Positions 1 through 6,142 of a stretch of 6,142 nucleotides of DNA are shown here, piece by piece (positions within the stretch are counted from its first letter, which is position 1; each line of letters opens with the position of its first letter). Location: assembly GCA_947491605.1 (NCBI GenBank), contig CANLJW010000049.1, forward strand, positions 1 through 6,142, written 5' to 3'. Source of the DNA: UBA7398 sp947491605 (GTDB taxonomy: Bacteria > Actinomycetota > Actinomycetes > Nanopelagicales > Nanopelagicaceae). The notes under the pieces were generated by a model. It was not told the DNA's origin and searched no databases. It was given only the letters and a program-made list of their open reading frames with translations. Position numbers and translations under genes: made by a program.

Positions 1-145
1 TCTGATTACTTTGCATCGTCGTAATTTGATCCTGCAACGCTTTAGTTGCACCGCGGGAATTCGCGCGCGAAATCGCAACTCCGCCAGCAGCACCAATGGC
101 TAACCCGATAAGTAAGCCGATGATGAGGAATATCGCACTGTTCAT
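1..145 (-). CDS. rmuC: Probable RmuC N-terminus (partial, membrane-anchored)
   Basis: This is the first 48 codons of a gene that reads leftward and leaves the window. The ATG is at 145-143. Residues 4-25 form one strongly hydrophobic helix (AIFLIIGLLIGLAIGAAGG and on) with glycines every fourth residue at 10, 14, 18 and 22. A short basic stretch follows (R27, R31, K35), then polar Gln/Thr-rich sequence from about residue 37 that looks like the start of a coiled coil. An N-terminal anchor followed by a coiled coil is how RmuC proteins begin. RmuC is a PD-(D/E)XK-type nuclease-like protein thought to limit inversions between short inverted repeats. From memory, rmuC is often next to ychF in Actinobacteria, which supports the name. 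The nuclease domain is outside the window, so the call rests on the N-terminus and context only. An in-frame GTG at 178-176 would add 11 residues, but ATG puts the helix at the very start. Only a weak AGG lies close upstream. Confidence 0.6.
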   Translation of the reverse strand, partial: MNSAIFLIIGLLIGLAIGAAGGVAISRANSRGATKALQDQITTMQSNQ

Positions 146-184
146 GCGCCTATCGTGGCAGGAAGCACCGACAATCACGCGTAG

Positions 185-213
185 GCTCTACCCCTAGCCA
201 TCCCTAGGTTCAA
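185..213 (-). promoter_or_regulatory. Weak candidate promoter for the minus-strand gene
   Basis: On the minus strand TTGAAC (213-208) is followed after 17 bases by TAGAGC (190-185). The first matches TTGACA at four of six positions and the second matches TATAAT at three. Spacing is ideal, and transcription would begin near 178, leaving a leader of about 30 bases before the ATG at 145. The -35 half overlaps the inverted repeat at 207-222. The match is weak and could be chance. Confidence 0.22.
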
Positions 214-222
214 ATTAGAACC
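207..222. repeat. Inverted repeat GGTTC-N6-GAACC
   Basis: The arms GGTTC (207-211) and GAACC (218-222) are perfect inverted copies around AAATTA. It lies in the divergent gap and overlaps the possible -35 of the minus-strand gene, so it could be an operator. Five-base arms occur often by chance. It is not an SOS box, which has the opposite half-site order (GAAC then GTTC). Confidence 0.3.
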
Positions 223-244
223 GCTCTGAGCCGCACGCATTAAT

Positions 245-249
245 AGGAG
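245..249 (+). promoter_or_regulatory. ychF ribosome binding site
   Basis: AGGAG sits 8 bases before the GTG at 258-260. It is the clearest Shine-Dalgarno in the window. It fixes the GTG start of ychF, after which the protein lines up with the YchF family from its first residues. Confidence 0.85.
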
Positions 250-257
250 TAATTCAA

Positions 258-1331
258 GTGAGTCTTTCAATCGGAATCGTCGGGCTGCCGAACGTCGGTA
301 AGTCGACCCTTTTCAATGCGCTCACCAAAAATAATGTACTGGCAGCGAACTATCCCTTTGCCACGATCGAGCCCAATGTTGGCGTAGTTGGCGTACCGGA
401 TCCACGGCTTGCAGTTTTGGCGGGCATTTTCAGCTCTGAAAAAATTCTGCCGGCGGCAGTCTCATTCGTCGATATCGCTGGAATTGTTAAAGGTGCATCT
501 GAAGGTGCTGGCCTTGGAAATAAATTTCTCGCCAACATCCGCGAAACCGATGCGATCTGCCAAGTAATCCGAGTTTTCAGCGATGGCGATGTCGTGCACG
601 TTGATGGAAAAGTCGATCCAGCAAGTGATATCGAAACTATCAATACTGAATTAGCGCTCGCCGATTTGCAGACGATCGAAAAAGCAATCCCAAGACTTGA
701 AAAAGAAGCGCGGATTCAAAAAGATCGCGTAGCAGTTTTAGAAGCAACTAAAGCTGCTGAAAAAATTCTCGGAGATGGAAAAGTTCTCCACGGCTCCGGC
801 ATTGATTTATCGCTGATTTCAGAGTTAGGACTTTTAACTGCGAAACCATTCTTATATGTATTTAACGTTGATGCCGCTGAATTGGCTGATGGCGAGCTGC
901 GGAAGAAAATGTCCGCCTTAGTTGCGCCAGCAGAAGCGATTTTTCTTGATGCAAAGACTGAAATGGAATTAAGCGAGTTAGATGACGCTGAAGCGCTCGA
1001 ACTTTTGCAGTCAATTGGACTCGATGAACCTGGCTTGAGTACTCTTGCCCGTGTTGGTTTCGTAACTCTTGGGTTGCAGACATATCTCACTGCGGGCCCT
1101 AAAGAAGCCCGTGCGTGGACAATTCACAAAGGTGATACTGCTCCAGTTGCGGCTGGTGTGATTCATACGGATTTCCAAAAAGGCTTTATCAAAGCCGAAG
1201 TTGTTTCATTTGAGGACCTAGTAGCCGCAGGTTCAATGGTTGAAGCGAAATCAAAAGGAAAAGTTCGTATGGAAGGTAAGGATTACGTAATGTCCGATGG
1301 CGATGTAGTGGAGTTCCGATTCAATGTCTAA
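258..1331 (+). CDS. ychF: Ribosome-binding ATPase YchF (OLA1 family)
   Basis: Cytosolic Obg-family P-loop NTPase that hydrolyses ATP rather than GTP, binds ribosomes and is linked to translation and oxidative-stress control in other bacteria. At 357 residues it is full length (E. coli 363). The G1 loop is GLPNVGKST (9-17), the G2 region FATIEPN (34-40), and G3 is DIAG (72-75). The histidine implicated in catalysis in E. coli YchF, His114, is kept as H114 in VVHVDGKV. A helical, probably coiled-coil arm follows at about 125-195. The TGS domain fills about 274-357 and ends in the family-typical FRFNV. G4 is normally NxxE in this family (NVNE in E. coli, NLSE in human OLA1). Here it reads N203-V-D-A206, so the acidic residue is absent. 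The GTG start is set by AGGAG at 245-249. The stop codon overlaps the start of typA by 8 bases, so the two are probably co-transcribed and translationally coupled. Confidence 0.96.
   Translation: MSLSIGIVGLPNVGKSTLFNALTKNNVLAANYPFATIEPNVGVVGVPDPRLAVLAGIFSSEKILPAAVSFVDIAGIVKGASEGAGLGNKFLANIRETDAICQVIRVFSDGDVVHVDGKVDPASDIETINTELALADLQTIEKAIPRLEKEARIQKDRVAVLEATKAAEKILGDGKVLHGSGIDLSLISELGLLTAKPFLYVFNVDAAELADGELRKKMSALVAPAEAIFLDAKTEMELSELDDAEALELLQSIGLDEPGLSTLARVGFVTLGLQTYLTAGPKEARAWTIHKGDTAPVAAGVIHTDFQKGFIKAEVVSFEDLVAAGSMVEAKSKGKVRMEGKDYVMSDGDVVEFRFNV
1324..1331 (+). other. Eight-base ychF/typA overlap (ATGTCTAA)
   Basis: The typA ATG (1324-1326) begins before the ychF TAA (1329-1331) in another frame. 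GGAG at 1310-1313 inside ychF lies 10 bases upstream of the ATG and can act as the ribosome binding site. This layout points to translational coupling, with ribosomes ending ychF able to restart on typA. Confidence 0.75.
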
Positions 1332-3228
1332 AACAAAGAAGCAAGCGCATTTAGAAGGTCTGCCGATAAAGCACCGCGAAAACTTACGGAGCTTGGCGAT
1401 TATTGCCCACGTTGACCATGGCAAGACCACGCTCGTTGATGCCATGTTGTGGCAATCCGGCGCATTCGCTGCTTACAAGGAACAGTCTGAAGGAAAAGAG
1501 CGCGTCATGGATTCCATGGATTTAGAGCGCGAAAAAGGAATCACAATTCTTGCGAAGAACACTGCAGTAAAACGCGGCGATTCAATCGTTAACATTATTG
1601 ATACACCTGGCCACGCAGATTTTGGTGGCGAAGTAGAGCGCGGCTTGGAAATGGTAGATGGCGTTGCACTTTTAGTCGATGCTTCTGAAGGACCGTTGCC
1701 ACAAACTCGTTTCGTATTACGTAAAGCGCTAGAGAAAAATCTGCCAGTTATTTTGATCATCAACAAAGTCGACCGTCCTGATGCGCGAATCGCAGCAGTT
1801 GTTGACGAAACTTATGAACTCTTTTTAGATCTTGATGCAAATGAAGATCAGATTGATTTCCCTATTGTTTACACATCTGCAAAAGCAGGTCGAGCATCGT
1901 TAAACCGTCCCGCAGATGGTGGCATGCCCGATGAAGCGAACTTAGATGTGCTCTTCGATACGATCTTTAAAACAATTCCAGCTCCGGTTTATCACGAAGG
2001 TGCACCGCTGCAAGCCCATGTAACAAACTTGGACTCTTCGCCATACCTTGGCCGTCTTGCACTTTGCCGAGTACGCGAAGGTGTAATTCGGAAAGGCCAG
2101 ATGGTTACTTGGATTAAAACTGATGGTACAACTGAAAAAGTTAAAGTTTCCGAACTTCTAATTACCGAAGCGCTTGATCGTGTGCCAACGTTAGAAGCGC
2201 ATCCAGGCGACATCATTGCAGTTGCTGGAATTGAAACAATTACATTGGGTGAAACGCTAGCTGATCCTGAAAATGCTCATGCGCTACCGCTAATTACCGT
2301 TGATGAACCATCAATTTCAATGACTATTGGTATCAATACCTCACCACTTGCTGGCAAGAGCGGAAAATTACTTACTGCTCGCCAAGTTAAGAGTCGCCTT
2401 GATGCAGAGCTAGTCGGTAACGTTTCGCTTCGAATTTTAAATACCGAGCGCCCAGATACCTGGGAAGTTCAAGGTCGCGGCGAACTTCAACTCGCAGTAC
2501 TTGTTGAAATCATGAAACGTGAAGGTTTCGAATTAACTGTTGGTAAGCCACAAGTAGTTATTAAGAAAGTGGATGGCAAAATTCACGAACCAATGGAACA
2601 TTTAACAATTGATGCTCCAGATGATTACTTGGGTGTTATTACCCAATTGATGGCGCTCCGTAAAGGTCGCATGGAACAGATGGTTAACCATGGCACCGGT
2701 TGGATTCGCTTAGATTACCGAGTTCCATCTCGCGGCCTGATTGGTTTCCGTACCGAGTTCTTAACTGAAACTCGTGGAACTGGTTTACTCCACCACGTCT
2801 TTGATGGTTACGAAGCTTGGCATGGCGATATCCGTACTCGCGGAACTGGTTCGTTAGTTTCTGATCGATTAGGTGTTGTAACTTCTTATGCGCTTTATGG
2901 CACACAAGATCGCGGCAGCATCTTCGTTGAACCAGGCGATGAAGTTTACGAAGGTATGGTTATTGGTGAGAATTCACGTAACGATGATATGGACGTTAAC
3001 TGCGTGCGCGAAAAGAAACTTACAAATATGCGCGCATCCGGTACCGATGAATCAGAGCGTTTAATTCCGCCTAAGAAGCTCAACATGGAAGGCGCTTTGG
3101 AATTTTGCCGCGAAGATGAATGCGTTGAAGTTACGCCAGCCGTAGTTCGCATCCGTAAGGTTGTGCTCGATGGGCAAGAGCGGGCTCGCGCTACTGCTCG
3201 CGCGAAGAAAGCCAACCTAACTAGCTAA
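1324..3228 (+). CDS. typA: Translational GTPase TypA/BipA
   Basis: Ribosome-binding GTPase related to EF-G and LepA, involved in 50S subunit assembly and growth under stress or cold in other bacteria. At 634 residues it is complete (family about 605-640). The GTPase domain shows G1 AHVDHGKT (28-35), G2 EREKGITI (68-75), G3 DTPGH (93-97, catalytic H97), G4 NKVD (147-150) and G5 TSAK (183-186). A domain II beta-barrel follows at about 220-305. The EF-G-like domain III carries GRGELQLAV (384-392). The C-terminal domain peculiar to BipA carries PSRGLIGF (468-475) and TNMRASGTDE (567-576), both strongly conserved in the family. Lysine- and arginine-rich ends (first six residues and the last 20) add to the positive charge. 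The start overlaps ychF and leaves a short basic leader before the G domain. No motif is damaged. It is second in the apparent operon. Confidence 0.97.
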   Translation: MSKTKKQAHLEGLPIKHRENLRSLAIIAHVDHGKTTLVDAMLWQSGAFAAYKEQSEGKERVMDSMDLEREKGITILAKNTAVKRGDSIVNIIDTPGHADFGGEVERGLEMVDGVALLVDASEGPLPQTRFVLRKALEKNLPVILIINKVDRPDARIAAVVDETYELFLDLDANEDQIDFPIVYTSAKAGRASLNRPADGGMPDEANLDVLFDTIFKTIPAPVYHEGAPLQAHVTNLDSSPYLGRLALCRVREGVIRKGQMVTWIKTDGTTEKVKVSELLITEALDRVPTLEAHPGDIIAVAGIETITLGETLADPENAHALPLITVDEPSISMTIGINTSPLAGKSGKLLTARQVKSRLDAELVGNVSLRILNTERPDTWEVQGRGELQLAVLVEIMKREGFELTVGKPQVVIKKVDGKIHEPMEHLTIDAPDDYLGVITQLMALRKGRMEQMVNHGTGWIRLDYRVPSRGLIGFRTEFLTETRGTGLLHHVFDGYEAWHGDIRTRGTGSLVSDRLGVVTSYALYGTQDRGSIFVEPGDEVYEGMVIGENSRNDDMDVNCVREKKLTNMRASGTDESERLIPPKKLNMEGALEFCREDECVEVTPAVVRIRKVVLDGQERARATARAKKANLTS

Positions 3229-3240
3229 ACCCATGGGTTT
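3227..3240. repeat. 14-base perfect palindrome on the typA stop codon
   Basis: AAACCCATGGGTTT reads the same on both strands and covers the last two bases of the typA TAA and the next 12 bases. It could be a protein-binding site, or as RNA a 5-pair stem with a CATG loop. It has no T-run after it, so it is not a normal intrinsic terminator. By simple base statistics about 0.4 such palindromes are expected in a window this long, so chance is possible. Confidence 0.5.
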
Positions 3241-3280
3241 GTCGGTGTCATGGGGTTGGATAAAGACCTGATGACAAACC
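3236..3280 (+). repeat. Inverted repeat spanning the adnA-like start codons
   Basis: GGTTTGTC (3236-3243) is the exact complement of GACAAACC (3273-3280). A nested alternative pairs TGTCAT (3246-3251) with ATGACA (3271-3276). Both ATG candidates of the downstream gene (3250 and 3271) lie inside these arms or their loop. The left arm shares bases with the palindrome at 3227-3240, so the stems compete. Separately, arms of this size are common by chance, so regulation is only a suggestion. Confidence 0.25.
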
Positions 3281-6142
3281 GCAGAAGTGAAGCACCGAAG
3301 CTGGAATTGCTTCGAAAACCGCTGCCCGAACTTAACTTTTCCTATTCCGAAAAACAGAGTGAAGTCATCTCGCACTCTGGCAAGAATCCGCTGATTGTCT
3401 TAGGCGGACCAGGAACCGGAAAGACTCAAACTTTAATTGCGCAAGCTCTGGCAAAGATAGATGCGGGGATTGATCCTAATTCAATATTGATTTTAACTTT
3501 TGGTCGTGATCGCGCAGATTATCTCCGCGATGAGATTTCGCTCCGTTCGCCTAAAACTGCAAATGAACCATTGGCGCGAACATTTCATGCTTTGGCGTTT
3601 TCAATTGTAAGAATGGCAACTCCAGAAGATAAACCCGATCCAATTCTATTCTCCGGCTCAGAACAAGATTCATATATTAAACAGATGCTACTTACCGATT
3701 CTGCCGATAATTTAAGTGGTTGGCCGGAAGAACTAAAAGCCGCGCTACCCACCCGAGGCTTTGCAAAAGAGTTACGTGATGTTCTATTGCGCGCAACTGA
3801 ACGCGGCCTATATCCAGAAAAACTAAGCGAATATGCAAAAACTTACTCTGAAAATTATTGGTCTCCAATCGCAAAATTCTGGGATAGGTATATAAAATCT
3901 TTAGCAATGCGCGAAGAAGGTGCAGCTGACGCAAAAGAGCGGATTGATCCCAGCGGATTAATTATTGCTGCAATGTTACGGTTACAAGATAATCCTAATT
4001 TGTTATCGGATTTACGGGCTAAATATTCGGTGATTATGGTTGATGAATTTCAGGAGAGTGATATTTCACACCGGTTATTGCTTTCATACTTAAGTAGTGA
4101 AGACTTCACAATTTTTGCTGATCCAGATTCAACAGTAGGAAGATTTCGCGGCGCTGATCCGGAAGGGCTTAAGAGTTACTTCAACACTTTGAAAGAAAAA
4201 GGAGCTGATGAGGTTCTCCTTCTTGAAAATTATCGAAGCAGTGAAGCAATTGTTGAGCTCACTAAATCAGTCGCGATGAAATTCCGCGGTCGAAATTCAG
4301 TGAGAGATGTAACGGCTCTAAGAAAGGATGAGGGTCCGGAAGTCAGCGTTTTACGCCTCCAATCCCAAGCCGATGAGGCCTCATATATAGCGCACGCATT
4401 TAGGAGCGCACATTTACATAACGGTGTGCCTTGGTCAGAGATGGCGGTAATTGTTAGATCGCCCGGACCTGCGGTCGCTGCGATTCGGAGAGCACTTTCC
4501 TTAAGTGGAGTTCCAACTCGAGTCGATACCGATGTATTTTCACTGGCAGATAATCCAGTTGTAAAACCATTTTTAACTCTTGCCGAAATTGCCCTAGGGG
4601 CTATTGAGATTAACGCCGAAAATTATCCAATCATGGAAGAGCTACTTTTCTCTGAAATTGGTGGCGCTGATCCAATCTCGCTCCGGCGGATCCGACAAGA
4701 ATTGAGCCGGAGTCGCGATGAAAGTGATTTACGTTCTGCGACTGAGTTAATTCTCGATGCAATTACGGATCCAATAATTTCGATCCCTTGGGAGAACGCA
4801 GCTCCAATTAAGCGGATTAATGATTTACTTCGCCGCGCTAAAACTTTACTTAGAAAGCATCCAAAGCTAAGTATTTCAGATTTACTCTGGGAAATTTGGA
4901 GTAACGCCGAAAATATTGAAGGTGAAAAAATATCTAAGGTATGGCGTAGTTCTGCGCTTCGTGGTGGTTCCCGCGGCGGTCAAGCAGATCGAGATTTAGA
5001 TACGATGCTAGAACTTTTTGAATCAGCTCGGCGCTATGTTGAACGCTTTCCGAATTCAAAACCCGCTGAATATATAAATCAAATTCGCGGCGAGGATATT
5101 CTCGGTGACACCATTACTTTGCAAGGACAGAAAGCTGAATTGGTGGCAATTCTTACGGTGCATTCGGCCAAAGGCAGAGAGTGGGAAATTGTTGCACTTG
5201 CTGGGATGCAAGATGGAATCTGGCCAAATTTGAAAGCACGCGGTTCATTACTTGGTAGCGATCGGTTAGTAGAAGCGCTGCGATCACAATCGATTTCACG
5301 GGCGGAGCTAGATGAATCTGCAAACCAAGCTCTTTTGGAAGATGAACGCCGCTTGCTCCATGTAGCAGTCTCTAGGCCGAAAAAGTCGCTATTTATCACC
5401 GCAATCTCTCGCGAAGATGATGAGCCTTCGAGATTTTTTGAAGAACTTTCAGAGTTAGTAAATGGCGAAATTGATGGCGAGCTACTTGTAACGCAAATTC
5501 CGCGGCCACTAACTTCTAGCGCGCTGGTTGCAACTTTACGTCGAACTTTAATTTCCGAATTTAGTAGCGCGCCAGATCGGGAGTTGGCTGCAGCGATACT
5601 TGCCACCCTTAAAAAAGAAAATATTAGTAGCGCAAACCCAGAAAATTGGTTGGGATATTTAGCGCCCTCGATTGATAAACCGCTAATTGAACCAGGCGAT
5701 CCGGTTTATGTCTCGCCAAGTAGCATTCAAAACTTCACTGAATGTGGTTTAAAGTGGTTCTTGGAGCGAAATGGCAGCAGGGATGGCGACAGCACTGCGC
5801 AAATTCTCGGTTCAGCGCTCCATGCATTTGCAGCGCTACTGCATACCAATCCCGAGTTAACCTCAGATGAATTAAAAACGCGGCTAAACGATTCTTGGTC
5901 ACTTATAGATATGAATAAAGGTTGGGTTAAAGATCGCGAATTAGCTCGCGCAACCGATATGTTGGAAAAATTCTTTACTTGGCATTTTGCATCTGACCGA
6001 AAATTATTAGCTGTGGAGAAAGAATTTAGCGTAACGGTCGGAAATGCGATTATCAAAGGAAGCGTTGATCGAATTGAAATAACCGATAGCAATGAAATTG
6101 TGATTGTAGATTTGAAGACTGGAAAAACTGCAACTAGCGCAA
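3250..6142 (+). CDS. adnA: AdnA-like UvrD helicase / RecB nuclease (3' end missing)
   Basis: Motor-nuclease subunit expected to pair with AdnB and resect double-strand DNA breaks. The window holds 964 codons of a family near 1,045, so the C-terminal end is missing. Superfamily 1 motifs appear in order: Q motif Q36, Walker A GGPGTGKT (52-59), Ia LTFGRDRA (82-89), TFHA (111-114), II VDEFQESD (264-271), III ADPDSTVGRFRGAD (290-303), IV NYRSS (327-331), V TVHSAKGREW (636-645), VI VAVSRPKK (705-712, R709). Motif III has S294 where UvrD has glutamine. GREW followed by AGMQDGIWPN and RGSLLGSDRLVEAL matches my recollection of AdnA rather than AdnB. The nuclease part begins near 821 with SPSSIQNFTEC (C832), then H858, GSVDRIE (D940) and VDLKTGK (D954, K956), so the RecB-type active site looks intact. 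ATG at 3250 was chosen as the nearest to typA. ATG at 3271, seven codons later, is an alternative, and neither has a clear ribosome binding site. It is third in the apparent operon. Confidence 0.85.
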   Translation, partial: MGLDKDLMTNRRSEAPKLELLRKPLPELNFSYSEKQSEVISHSGKNPLIVLGGPGTGKTQTLIAQALAKIDAGIDPNSILILTFGRDRADYLRDEISLRSPKTANEPLARTFHALAFSIVRMATPEDKPDPILFSGSEQDSYIKQMLLTDSADNLSGWPEELKAALPTRGFAKELRDVLLRATERGLYPEKLSEYAKTYSENYWSPIAKFWDRYIKSLAMREEGAADAKERIDPSGLIIAAMLRLQDNPNLLSDLRAKYSVIMVDEFQESDISHRLLLSYLSSEDFTIFADPDSTVGRFRGADPEGLKSYFNTLKEKGADEVLLLENYRSSEAIVELTKSVAMKFRGRNSVRDVTALRKDEGPEVSVLRLQSQADEASYIAHAFRSAHLHNGVPWSEMAVIVRSPGPAVAAIRRALSLSGVPTRVDTDVFSLADNPVVKPFLTLAEIALGAIEINAENYPIMEELLFSEIGGADPISLRRIRQELSRSRDESDLRSATELILDAITDPIISIPWENAAPIKRINDLLRRAKTLLRKHPKLSISDLLWEIWSNAENIEGEKISKVWRSSALRGGSRGGQADRDLDTMLELFESARRYVERFPNSKPAEYINQIRGEDILGDTITLQGQKAELVAILTVHSAKGREWEIVALAGMQDGIWPNLKARGSLLGSDRLVEALRSQSISRAELDESANQALLEDERRLLHVAVSRPKKSLFITAISREDDEPSRFFEELSELVNGEIDGELLVTQIPRPLTSSALVATLRRTLISEFSSAPDRELAAAILATLKKENISSANPENWLGYLAPSIDKPLIEPGDPVYVSPSSIQNFTECGLKWFLERNGSRDGDSTAQILGSALHAFAALLHTNPELTSDELKTRLNDSWSLIDMNKGWVKDRELARATDMLEKFFTWHFASDRKLLAVEKEFSVTVGNAIIKGSVDRIEITDSNEIVIVDLKTGKTATSA

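Larger units (their letters stand above)
146..257. promoter_or_regulatory. Divergent rmuC-ychF intergenic region
   Basis: These 112 bases separate the two divergent starts, so they should hold promoters for both sides. Visible contents are a repeated CCCTAG (192-197 and 202-207), an inverted repeat at 207-222, a possible minus-strand promoter at 185-213, and the ychF ribosome binding site at 245-249. I could not find a convincing -35/-10 pair for ychF on the plus strand. TAGGTT (205-210) fits TANNNT but has no matching -35. No transcription terminator is seen. Confidence 0.5.

Noticed and set aside
207..222. Possible LexA/SOS box
   Set aside because: The half-sites are in the reverse order (GTTC then GAAC) with a six-base gap, unlike GAAC-N4-GTTC.
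203..225. GGTTCAAAT resembling a tRNA T-loop
   Set aside because: The flanking bases do not form a T stem, and no acceptor, D or anticodon arm can be built around it.
350..643. Minus-strand open frame opposite ychF
   Set aside because: The plus strand here encodes the conserved YchF G domain, and the antisense protein is Ser/Thr/Pro-rich without a domain.
3227..3243. Intrinsic terminator after typA
   Set aside because: The stem is only five pairs and no T-run follows. The next gene begins within 21 bases.
5079..5606. Minus-strand open frame of 175 codons
   Set aside because: It lies wholly inside the helicase-nuclease gene, antisense to conserved motifs V and VI, is Ser/Arg-rich low-complexity sequence, and has no recognisable domain.
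5727..6092. Minus-strand open frame of 121 codons
   Set aside because: It is antisense to the nuclease motifs of the adnA-like gene and shows no family features.
1..6142. Mobile element, CRISPR array, toxin-antitoxin or new defence system
   Set aside because: No terminal repeats, transposase, regular spaced repeats or small paired genes are visible. The genes are core housekeeping and repair. The AdnA-type nuclease can degrade foreign DNA ends but is a known general repair family.

Overview
The window looks like a chromosomal housekeeping and DNA-repair segment from an actinobacterium with modest GC content. Spot counts of four 60-base lines gave about 32 to 52 percent GC, roughly mid-40s overall. 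The YchF and TypA proteins have the actinobacterial flavour, for example YchF beginning MSLSIGIVGLPNVGKST, with ICQVIRVF in the G domain and an ARAWTIHKGDTAP TGS domain. The third gene belongs to the AdnA type of UvrD-helicase/RecB-nuclease, a family typical of Actinobacteria. Low GC and tight packing would suit a streamlined freshwater lineage such as Nanopelagicales (acI), but that placement is inference and not proven by the sequence.

Layout. At the left edge, on the minus strand, is the first 48 codons of a membrane-anchored protein that is probably RmuC. A 112-base divergent gap follows (146-257), with a 16-base inverted repeat and a weak possible promoter for the minus-strand gene. On the plus strand come ychF (258-1331), typA/bipA (1324-3228) and an adnA-like helicase-nuclease gene (from 3250, running off the right edge). 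ychF and typA overlap by 8 bases. typA and the helicase gene are 21 bases apart. All three are probably one operon. There is no gene-free stretch longer than 300 bases.

How the genes work together. YchF and TypA are ribosome-associated NTPases of the translation and stress-response type. RmuC and AdnA belong to DNA recombination and double-strand-break processing. The helicase reads through all motor motifs and into the RecB-like nuclease motif (D940, D954, K956) before the window ends. An AdnB partner is expected directly downstream.

I found no mobile element, CRISPR array, RNA gene or new defence system. The points worth checking are a missing acidic residue in the YchF G4 motif, a motif III glutamine-to-serine change in the AdnA motor, a 14-base perfect palindrome on the typA stop codon, and the linkage of typA with adnA.
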